Of a stretch of DNA of 64,000 bases, positions 31,920 through 40,707 are shown piece after piece (the stretch's first letter is position 1; every line of letters begins with the position of its first letter). The stretch spans positions 217,516,996-217,580,995 of the forward strand of contig JASDDO010000024.1 of the NCBI GenBank assembly GCA_030015575.1. The letters are read 5' to 3'. The position numbers and the translations under genes are program-made. Source of the DNA: Agapanthus africanus. Lineage: Eukaryota > Streptophyta > Magnoliopsida > Asparagales > Amaryllidaceae. The notes under the pieces are model-generated. The model searched no databases, was not told where the DNA came from, and saw only the letters and a program-made list of their open reading frames with translations.

Positions 31920-34479
31920 ATTGATGTGGAACCCTAAAATTGTGTGTTAAGGTTATATCCTTTCAAGTTTTGTGGAAAATATTTGAATAATTGTTTTTTA
32001 TTTGAGATTGAAGGGAATTGGTAACCGGTATGTTGTGGTTGATCAAACCTCAAATATTTGGTGGCAAGTCATTTTTAGTTTGGTGTGAATTGCTTATGAA
32101 ATTCATGATGTCTTTGTTTCTTTTGGGGGACTCCATTTCAGGCATAACCTTACCACGTATTATATGTGTTTTATAAATTGCAATTAGGAGTTGTTTTAAA
32201 TAAATAACACAAGCTTTATATTTTTTTTTCAGTCTTTACCATATGCCATTTCTTGTGAAATCTCGAGATGTATATAAATTTTTTAAGGTTCTCGCCTAAA
32301 ATGGTGTATGTATTGAACTGAAAAAATTGCTGAAAGCCTGTGGTATGGTTGAAAATTCTAATTTCATGGTATTTATTTGCAATTAAAATAATTGGTATTT
32401 TAGTGGCATTAGCCTTTTTTGCCATATGGTTCATGTTATGTTGACAATTCTGTAATTGAGCAGGATTCCCACGTCACTTATTGCTAAAAATCATTTAAGG
32501 TACATAAAACTAGCTACAATTCTTACATCGCATTCTGAACATAGAATTTCCATAAATTCTAATTAGATTCGTTGTTGTTGAGCTACCACTTGATGAAGAG
32601 GCCACAGCAGCAGCAGGCCTTGTGACAATGGAACCTGAAAGCAAAAGGCCGAAATGCGGTTGATCATCCATCGTGCTTGCATTTGGCCACGCTGATCGCT
32701 TGCTTCATCTTACTTCCCTTGCCGAGCACGGTCTGGCATTTTCCGGTGTTCTGTTCATCCAGAACCGGAAGCCCTGGGGCTCGAAATTCGGAGGTGGATC
32801 CAGAGTTTTCCAGTCTGCTTGGGGGGTTAGGTTTTCGGGGGAGGTTAGCGAGTGGAGTCAGACTGTTCCTGCTTCGCTAGTAGGGTTTTCCATTGCACTT
32901 TGTCCATGAAACTGCTAGACTGCCTTTAACAGGTTTTGAAACTACATGGTTTATAGCTGATAGTTGATAGATTAATGATTGTTAATAAGATTTCTTGATA
33001 ATAGAATTTTTTTTCAAGGAACTGGTTGTTATTTTTATCTGGCGAATCTTTTCGTTGTGAGGTTGCTTCTCAGTGAATCGGTGCAGAATCAATACTTTAA
33101 ATGTCAGATATCGGTGTCGTGTCGGTCCAAAGATTTTGATATTGGATATCTGTGAAATTTCAGTTATATTTCCTTAATACCGGATTATATAGTTTTGTAT
33201 ATTATAAATATCATTGATATAACTTAATTTATGTTTTTGATAAAAATGTCATCGTTATAATGTAATATAAACTGTTGGCTTTATTAAATCGATTTTATAC
33301 TCAATATCTCAGTGGTAGAGCGGTCGACTATTAAGAAAATTCAAGACGATTGAAATCAAAAAAGAAAAGAAAGAAGAATCGTTAAGTCGAGATAGGGTCG
33401 AAAATGAAATCGAAATCGAGGAGAATCGCCGAACAAGAAAGAGGTTGCGGTTGATGTCGATGACTTCAAGTCTGAGAGTAATCGAAATCGAAGTCCTTAA
33501 AGATCTAAACCACGGAAGGAGGAAATTCGAGGACGAAATTGAAGTTGTGAGGATATCGAACTTGAGTTGAGAGGAGATCGAACTATAGAAGGAACTATAG
33601 AAGTTGTCTCTTTTGAGGAATCGGGTCGTCGCCGAGTAGATTTGAGAGGGAAGATATGATTAATAAGATAATGGATCTGTTAAGTTTTATGATATGAAAA
33701 CTAAAAGAAATTTTAAAAAATATTCAAAGTAAAACTTTTTGACCAGCATAGTAAAATTTCGGTCGATATGTATAAATTTCGGCGATAAACTGAATTATTG
33801 GCCGATATGTCGAAATTTCGGCTGATTATTCTAAATCTCGGGAAAAAATAATTTTGGCAATTTCTTGCCGATTACTCCCCAAAACCAAAATTTCAGTGGC
33901 ATATATTGGATTTTAGCCGACATTTAAAACCCTATTTATAATGCCATCATATGCCATGTTGCATATCTAAATCATCGATAAAGGATTTGATCTATTCCAA
34001 CTTTAAATTCTGGCTAAACGCTAGGAAGTACCTTGAACTTTTGACCAAATACCTTAAACTTTGGGAAAACTCTCAACTCTAAAAGCCGCAGTTTGCCCTT
34101 CTCAACTCTAACTTATTCCCAAAGTGTCCTTCAGTTAAATATCTAATTAAAAAGTCTCTTTTCCTCTCTTTCATATTTCATTTAAATGTTTTCATGAAGA
34201 GCATTTTCGGAATAAATTAAAATTCGAGAGGACCAAACCTAGTTTTTAGAAACTTAAGGGTACTTCCCACAATTTGCACATAAGTTAGCCGTATTTCCGG
34301 TAATTTGGCCTTGGATTTTTATCTGAATACGTGGTGATTAGTGGTTTTAATGAGGAGCATTGTTTCCTAGCTGGTATTTTTTCCTAGCAAGAATTTAATG
34401 TTTCTCGTGATATTATTGTTACCAAATCTTCTTTTTCTTTGTCACGAATTGATGGAGGTCTTGATCTCCTTCAGATGTT
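31920..34479. other. Intergenic DNA downstream of cytochrome b5
   Basis: The b5 3' UTR occupies the first few hundred bases. A GC-richer island at 32640-32900 has competing frames on both strands; I cannot decide whether it is coding (see findings). At 33300-33330 ATATCTCAGTGGTAGAGCGG resembles a tRNA D-arm/A box, without a convincing T-arm. At 33350-33650 there is an A/G-rich stretch repeating CGAAATCGA, and at 33750-33850 a TTTCGGC/GATATGT motif repeats. Confidence 0.4.
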
Positions 34480-35281
34480 ATCTTCCGTTGTTCTGTAGCG
34501 AGCGTTGATGGATGGCTGAGATTTGGTTTGAGGGTTGCCTCCTAAAACGTGTGGATCTCAGTGAACTTGGTTTGGGATGAGGCCGAGCTATCTGCAAGAA
34601 AGTCCCGGGGTGGGTGTACCACCGTGGACCCTCTGACGATCAAGTTAGTCGAGGTATTTGGGCAGAGTAGAGGCCTATTGGATAGAATTGCCTTACCCGA
34701 GTCGTCTGAGAGGGGGTTTATATAGTGGCAGCCATGGACTGGCGGGTGCGAGATTTACGCCGGCCGTTACGTCCTTGGAGTTGTACCCGCACGAATGGCG
34801 GGATCCTTCCATTAATGATGAGATACACCTGTTAACGGGGGAACACGATGGCGTGGGACGCGGGATCGTGGGGCGGCAGATATCTCGCGTATGGCGAGAT
34901 TCGTGGAGCCATGTCCAGGACGCTTGCGATTTGCGCTCTGGGTCGGTCGATGAGACCGAGGAAGCTGGGCTCAGCGGGAGGCTCGGCGGGAGGCTCGGAG
35001 GCGAGCGGGAGGCCGAACGAGCTTGGTTCTGTGATAGCTCGAAGGGGAGCTGGGGGGCTGAGGAGGCCCAGCGTACAGGAGGGCTCGGAGGTGAGCCAAC
35101 GGTTGTTTGTAGGACGAGGACAATAGTGTTCTGGGAGGTCATCAAAGGTCGAGAACATTCTCGGGTCGAAGGCCCGGGATATGCCTCCAATGTACCATTC
35201 TCGCTCCTTTCCCATAAGCCTTGGAACACGTCATCTGACACGTGTCATGATCTGGAAAGTTTTCAGTACCGAGCATCATCA
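34480..35281 (-). mobile_element. 3' LTR of Tat-lineage element C (left end approximate)
   Basis: On the reverse strand the LTR begins TGATGATGATGCTCGG directly after a polypurine tract (35286-35297). A TATA box follows at 34717-34724. The R/U5 reads CTTGATCGTCAGAGGGTCCA (34634-34653) and CTTGCAGATAGCTCGGCCTC, phrases typical of Tat-group LTRs. The terminal CA is probably near 34480-34490, where base composition changes to AT-rich. The 231-codon ORF at 34658-35353 is LTR sequence. The 5' LTR lies outside the window, so no target duplication can be checked. Confidence 0.75.
34717..34724 (-). promoter_or_regulatory. TATA box of the element C LTR
   Basis: On the reverse strand CACTATATAAACCCCC is a strong TATA context, about 560 bases into the LTR and about 240 from its end. 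Confidence 0.7.
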
Positions 35282-35285
35282 TTAG

Positions 35286-35297
35286 CCCCCCACTCTC
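35286..35297 (-). other. Polypurine tract of element C
   Basis: The reverse strand reads GAGAGTGGGGGG immediately before the inferred LTR start, the expected plus-strand primer. Confidence 0.78.
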
Positions 35298-35658
35298 GTC
35301 CCGACCTATTTATGGGTCGGGTCGAGAGTGGTCTGATCGGTCACCCGGGATAAGTTCTTATTTGAAGACATCATCGACGCGGATTCCCGGGCAAATAGTC
35401 TTATTTTTTGATGACGTCGGCGGATCAGAGAAGAGATCGTGCATTAAAGAGGAAGCACCGATTCGATCGTACGTTCGTTGAGGCTCTAGGCCACGCGTCC
35501 GGTGCTGGTTGGCTGACGTGACGGGCCGCCGGTGTCCCTGGCGTTTGAAGGGACGCGTCCAATGCTCTTGTGACACGTGGAAAGTTGATGGCCGTCGAAC
35601 GCGAAGCGTTTGTTTTGGCGGGAATCGATCGGCGCCGTTGGATGCGCTTGCCGAATGC

Positions 35659-35666
35659 TATAAATA
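35659..35666 (+). promoter_or_regulatory. TATA box of the first antisense gene of element C
   Basis: TATAAATA lies in GAATGCTATAAATAGAGGTG, 140 bases upstream of the ATG at 35799. A G-box-like ACACGTGG lies at 35573-35580. The orientation is opposite to element C's own pol, so this gene has its own promoter. Confidence 0.75.
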
Positions 35667-35798
35667 GAGGTGGGACCCCCAGGGTCCACACTTCGCTATA
35701 ATTTCCTCATCGCTGCATGTGTTAGCTCGGCGCTCTTCCCTTTAGGTCGGATTTCTTGCGTTCTTTTCTCGGACGTCTCCTTCCTTTGCTCGGGTTAG

Positions 35799-38006
35799 AT
35801 GTCTTCTGCTGGGGAGTCTGTAGAGATAGTAGAGGTAGAGTCTATGGAGTCTTCTGCCACTTCTTCCTTTGCATCTTCCTCTTCCTTGTCTGAGCCGGAA
35901 TCCCCCCATAGAGTCAGGGTTAGTCATGCCACCCGGGGTCACGCGGCGGGGACGGCCCCCAAAGCGCGTATCAGGAGTGTCCGTGACGCGCCTTCCCTCC
36001 TGAAGCATGTGGACGAGCTCACCACAATCCGGGCTCGCTTCCACATTCCCCACGGCTACTTGCTTTGCTTGGCCGGAAAGGGGGAGAGGGCAGACCAGGT
36101 ACGGGGTAAGGAGATTGCCTTGTACTTGGAAGCCTTTTGGGCCGGAATGCGTCCGCCCTTCTCCCCCGAGGTAAGTACGACGCTGCGTTGCTTTCAATTA
36201 GCCCCGGTCCAGCTAGTGCCGAACTCGTTGAGGATTCTCCTTGGGTTCCTGGTCCGGTTGAGACTGCAGGAGATCCCTTTCAGCCTGAACCTTCTCTTTT
36301 CATCCCTCTGCTACAAAAATCACCCCGGCACTCGTAAGGACGATCCTAGCTGGGTATACGTTTCTTTTTGAAAACACAGAGGAAGGACGACCGGGTCGGG
36401 GGTCGTAGCAGTACCTTTTTCCATTCATGAATGGAAGGGAAAGTTCTTGTTTGTCGGGCCACCCGAGGGTGAGGATTGGCCTGTGCCTATCCAGTGGCAC
36501 AGGGCCAACTGTCCATGGGTGAGGCGGTCGTCCAATCCTGAAGCGAGGGCAGTGTCGACGTGGGAGCCCGTCCAACGGACCGATGTGTTGCTATCCGAGT
36601 AGGCCCTCAGTTGGACCGGTCTTAGCCCCGTTCAGTTTGCGGGTAAATTAGGAGATTAGGCGACCTGTTTAGACTTGTGTATTCTTCTATTCTTTCTGGC
36701 ATTGCTAATCCCCTCTTTATATTTTTGCCTTTTTTTTGCAGAACCGATGGACCGATCTAAATTTCGGGCTGCCATAGCCGAGAAGAAAGGGAGGAAGGCC
36801 GGAGGCGCCGACCCGTCATGCCCCGCTGTGAGCCCGGCCCCGTCGGCGGCCGTTTCGGATAGGTGCTCCACTACTTCCCTGGTTCTGGAGACCAGTCACG
36901 GGGAGAGCCGCAAACATGCACGGGAGCAGGAACCTCAGGTCCTGGAGGTGGCGGATGAGGCCGACCCTACCGTGGCCCCCCTCAAGCAGCGCAAGAGGAC
37001 GGTGTCCGGAGCCCCGTCTTCCCCAATCTTCGTGCAGGATGGGATCTTCGTGCGAGGTGCCCTCGAGGCTTTCTGTCGCCGATAGCTTGCTCTCCGAAAT
37101 GGAGCGGTCGACTGGGGGCTGAATCCCTTGGGGACCTTCAAGGCCAAAATTGCGGCCATAGCTCAGGAGGCCGTACAGGTTAGTGTCCGCTTCCTGTTCG
37201 GATTTTCATTAAGCCTTTTTGTTTGCAGGATCGTATACCTTTTTAACCCCGTCTTTTGTTTTCCTCAGGTCCTCCAGCACCGCGCCCTCGTCGCCAATAT
37301 GGAGCACGAGAAAATCGCCCCGGCGCTGCAGCTAGCGGGTGAGTCTTCCTCGCTGTAGGAGAGCCTGATCCGGGAGCTGCGTCTGGCGAGGGAGAGGGTC
37401 GCCGCCCTCGAAGACCGGGTGTCTGCTGAGGAGGGGGTGAACGCCAACTGCCGGGAGTCCATCCGAGCTTTGATGGAGTCCAAGGTCAGGTTTAGTGGAC
37501 AAATAGTTGAAAGCTAACGGAATGCTTACCCAGTGTTAGGTCGTTGAGGCCAAGTTGGAGGATACCAGGGTGCTCGCTGCCACTGTGAAGAAGACGCGGG
37601 GTACCCTAAAAAGGAAAAATGAGGCGCCGAAGGAAGGGATGAGGCGCGCCGACCTTCGGGCTGCGAAGGCGGTGGAGAGCTACAAGACGTCGGATCAATT
37701 CTACGCCGACCTCGCCGACACCTCGGCCCTTGTCTGGCATGATGCCCTTGACTCCGTCAAGGCGCTAATACCGGAGTTTTCCGACGATAAGCTCCGGCTC
37801 GAGTACCACCTCAAGGGTGAGGTGCAGGGGATGCCGTCGGAAGCGTCGCTGGGGGGAAGGCCCTTGGTGGGGGTGTTGGGGAGAAGTCGGTCACCCCGGC
37901 TCCCAGTGCCGAAGCTTCTGCTGTGGGCGCCGACCCTCAAGCCGCCACCCCGGCTCCAGACGCTGCCGCGGAGCACGTCGAGGTCTTCCCCAGCCCCGAG
38001 GCCTGA
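35799..38006 (+). pseudogene. Antisense ORF of element C, 'putative gypsy-type transposon' (Transposase_28) family, degraded
   Basis: The first exon starts MSSAGESVEIVEVESMESSA. The family domain follows: FHIPHGYLLCLAGKGERADQ, LYLEAFWAGMRPPFSPE, then LAPVQLVPNSLRILLGFLVR and EWKGKFLFVGPPEG. In-frame stops occur at 36369 (TGA) and 36600 (TAG). Later exons, after acceptor TTTTTTTTGCAG near 36741, begin MDRSKFRAAIAEKKGRK and include ELRLARERVAALEDRVSAEE (coiled coil). The end is alanine/proline-rich (EHVEVFPSPEA, stop at 38004-38006), reached after a one-base shift near 37860. Exon joins are inferred. The protein has no proven role; despite the family name, no transposase catalytic residues are visible. 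It lies antisense to pol between pol and the 3' LTR, as reported for extra ORFs of Tat-lineage elements. Confidence 0.82.
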
Positions 38007-38049
38007 GTCTTCCTGCCTTTTTTTCCTTCTTGTTTTGGAATTTTGTAAG

Positions 38050-38140
38050 CTTTCGGGCGATTTTGTAAGGCTGGAGAGCCCACAACACCTTTGTAAAGGT
38101 TCCCGAGTTGTAAATAAAGCCTTTTTGCAGAAATTTTTGT
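38050..38140 (+). terminator. 3' end of the first antisense gene, AATAAA at 38113-38118
   Basis: TTTTGTAAGG-CTGGAGAGCC-CACAACACC is followed by TTGTAAATAAAGCCTTTTTG. The same module, diverged, ends the second antisense gene at 63655-63715 (GTAAGGTTGAGGAGCCCACA, then AATAAATAAAG), so the two genes share a homologous 3' end. Confidence 0.72.
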
Positions 38141-38435
38141 GGCAATGTTTCCATTTCGCGATAATGTCTTCATTTTGCTCGTCTGATGAGCGCTAGGTCG
38201 GCGACCAATTCTTTAGTTGGCGATCGCGTGTCGAGTTAAACTCAATTATTTGTCGGTATACAATGGCCGGGGTAAGGTCGGCACGTTATGGCCCCGAATT
38301 CGAGGTGGCGATCGCACGTTGAAGGTATGTCGGTTGGTACCTCCGAGTAGAAAGGCGCAGACTCACCCATTTTCTCGAGTTGGACCGGCGACCATTTCTC
38401 CGAAGATAGGTCGGCGTAGACGAGGTTGAGGGCTT
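38141..38435. other. Decayed repeat spacer upstream of the minisatellite
   Basis: It contains imperfect GGTCGGCGACC...GTTGGCGATCG inverted pairs and repeated GGTCGGCG/GTCGGCAC phrases, which look like worn-down units of the adjacent hairpin minisatellite. No gene. Confidence 0.4.
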
Positions 38436-39966
38436 TTGACCCTCGGTATAGATGGACAGGGAGTTACCGACTTAGGATAGACCGAGCAGGGAAGCTGCTC
38501 GGTGATCTCTTGGGAAGGTTTAGATCCTTAGCACAGATGGGTAAGAAGTTACCCACTAAGGATGGACCGAGCAGGGAAGCTGCTCGGTGGCCTCTTGACG
38601 AGCGCTTCGATCCTTAGCGGAGACGGGTAAGAAGTTGCCCACTAAGGATGGACCGAGTTGAGAAGCTGCTCGGTGGCCTCTTGATGAGGGCTTCGATCCT
38701 TGGCGTCGGTGGGTAGTAAACTACCAGCCAAGGATAGACCGAGCAGGGAAGGTTCTCGGTGTCCTCTTGACGAGGGCTTCGATTCTTAGCGTAGATGGGT
38801 AAGGAGTTACCCACTAAGGATGGACCGAGAATGGAAAGCTGCTTGGTGGCCTCTTGATGAGGGCTTCGATCCTTAGCGTCAGTGGGTAGTAAACTACCAG
38901 CCAAGGATGGACCGAGCAGGGAAGCTGCTCGGTGGCCTCTTGATGAGGGCTTCGATCCTTAGCGTAGACGGGTAAGAAATTACCCACTAAGGATGGACCG
39001 AGCGGGGAAGCTGCTTGGTGGCCTTTTGACGAGAGCTTCGATTCTTAGCGTAGACGGGTAAGAAGTTACCCACTAAGGATGGACCGAGCAGGGAAGCTGC
39101 TCGGTGGCCTCTTGATGAGGGCTTCGATCCTTGGCGTCGCTGGGTAGTAAACTACCAGCCAAGGATGGACCGAGCAGGGAAGCTGCTCGGTGGCCTCTTG
39201 ATGAGGTCTTCGATCCTTGGCGTCGCTGGGTAGTAAACTACCAGCCAAGGATGGACCGAGCAGGGAAGCTGTCCGGTGGCCTCTTGATGAGGGCTTCGAT
39301 CCTTGGAGTCGGTGGGTAGTAAACTACCAGCCAAGGATGGACCAAGCAGGGAAGCTGCTCGGTGGCCTCTTGTCGAGGGCTTCGATCCTTAGCGTAGATG
39401 GGTAAGAAGTTACCCACTAAGGATGGACCGAGCAGGGAAGCTGCTCGGTGGCCTCTTGACGAGGGCTTCGATCCTTAGCGTAGACGGGTAAGGAGTTACC
39501 CACTAAGGATGGACCGAGCAGGGAAGATGCTCGGTGGCCTCTTGATGAGGGCTTCGATCCTTAGCGTCGGTGGGTAGTAAACTACCAGCCAAGGATGGAC
39601 CGAGCAGGGAAGCTGCTTGGTGGCCTCTTGACGAGGGCTTCGATCCTTGGCGTCGGTGGGTAGTAAACTACCAGCCAAGGATGGAACGAGCAGGAAAGCT
39701 GCTCGGTGGCCTCTTGATGAGGGCTTCGATCCTTGGCATTGGTGGGTAGTAAACTACCAGCCAAGGATGGACCGGGCAGGGAAGCTTCTCGGTGGCCTCT
39801 TGACGAGGGATTCGATCCTTAGCGTAGATGGACAAGAAGTTACCCACCAAGGATGGACCGAGCAGGGAAGCTGCTCGGTGGCCTTTTGACAAGGGCTTCG
39901 ATCCTTGGCGTTGGTGGGTAGTAAACTACCTGCCAAGGATGGTCCGAGCAGGGAAGCTGCTCGGTT
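38436..39966. repeat. 86-bp minisatellite, about 18 units, two hairpins per unit
   Basis: Units start GATCCTTRGC at 38523, 38609, 38695 and so on to 39899, almost exactly every 86 bases; the first unit (38436) is degenerate. Hairpin 1 pairs ATCCTTGGC with GCCAAGGAT and inside it GGTAG with CTACC around TAAA. A second subtype has CCTTAG/CTAAGG and GGTAA/TTACC around GAAG. Hairpin 2 pairs ACCGAGCAG with CTGCTCGGT around GGAAG. The subtypes alternate loosely (type 1 at 38523, 38609, 38781, 38954, 39040, 39384, 39470; type 2 at 38695, 39126, 39212, 39298, 39642, 39728, 39899), with mosaics at 38868 and 39556. All ORFs of about 60 codons here are repeat translations. Tandem repeats near the 3' UTR are known in Tat/Ogre elements. 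Confidence 0.93.
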
Positions 39967-40201
39967 TTTCCCGGCCTTCCTAGATGTTTGAATACCTAGA
40001 AGAGTGACCGTCGCGGGCGGCACGCGGTAGAAACGTATAGGTGAGGCGAGGAGTTCCAAGATCCGCGTCGTTCCGACTTCGATTCGCCGAGAAATACGGG
40101 ATACCCGCCACGTGGCAGTACTGTATTGGAGGAATTGAGCGAATCCCGGGATTCGCGCCCATGCGCACGCAAATTTTGGCTCCTGGGGATTCTGTGGAGG
40201 C

Positions 40202-40209
40202 TATAAATA
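40202..40209 (+). promoter_or_regulatory. TATA box of the second antisense gene of element C
   Basis: TATAAATA lies in GGCTATAAATAGAGAAGG, 47 bases before the chosen ATG at 40249. CCACGTGGCA (40109-40118) upstream is a G-box, as also seen at the first antisense gene. Confidence 0.78.
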
Positions 40210-40248
40210 GAGAAGGAGATGCCAACTTTTCAGCATTGCTTTTCCGAG

Positions 40249-40707
40249 ATGGCAGGGCGTATCCATGCGATCGAAGAGATCATCACTCCCGATGACATCT
40301 ATCTATACAACCAGTCCATTTCCGAGGAGATGTACCGGGGAGTGGTCCAGCGCATCGAGGACCATATCATCCGTCTCCTTCCTCGTCGGTCGTCCCTCCT
40401 CCAATTGCTGATGTACGCAATCTGGAGGAGGTCCCCGGGGTTGTACAACCCCCTCTTCCAAGAGTTGCTGGACGAGGCGCTCGATAAGATGCGTACGATC
40501 TATGTGCTTGGCTTCATCTCGAAGAGCAGGCACGACCGATCTTTGGCCCTTATTTTGGAGTGCTTTCAAAAGAGACAGATCGCGAGCCAGGGCTCGGCAG
40601 ATGGAGGGCCCGGCGTTTTTGTGGCATCCCGAGTTCGTGGGCAGCATCAGCGGGAGCGGGCTGAAGAGGCAGGGGCTCGTCTGGCGGAGATCTCCAGAGA
40701 GTATCAC
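40249..40707 (+). CDS. Second antisense ORF of element C, unnamed MAG-IEEI family, 3' end displaced by element A
   Basis: It has 153 codons from MAGRIHAIEEIITPDD. The ATG at 40219 is in frame, but the start at 40249 matches the block E homologue and suits the TATA position. Conserved blocks: IEEI, RLLPRRSSLL, AIW, LDEALDKMRTIYVLGFISKS, FQK; then a charged, arginine/glutamate-rich tail (QHQRERAEEAGARLAEISRE). There is no signal peptide, membrane span or known motif. The reading frame runs into element A at 40708; its original last codons lie beyond A, where the frame meets TAG at 63615-63617, so the intact product was only one residue longer. It is antisense to pol. Function unknown. Confidence 0.7.

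Noticed and set aside
33300-33345. tRNA gene
   Set aside because: Only a D-arm-like CTCAGTGGTAGAGCGG is present; no acceptor or T-arm pairing could be found.
34658-35353. 231-codon forward ORF in GC-rich DNA
   Set aside because: It lies within and antisense to the Tat 3' LTR; GC-rich sequence keeps several frames open and no domain is visible.
36171-36176. GTAAGT at 36171 as a splice donor in the first antisense gene
   Set aside because: Reading straight through restores family-like sequence (LAPVQLVPNSLRILLGF), so it is coding.
38614-39892. Series of about 60-codon ORFs (MAGSLLPTDAKDRSPHQ type) on both strands
   Set aside because: They are spaced exactly 86 bases apart and are the minisatellite read in frame; no start context or promoter.
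38436-39966. CRISPR-like array
   Set aside because: The whole 86-bp unit is conserved with no unique spacers, in plant DNA; it is a minisatellite.
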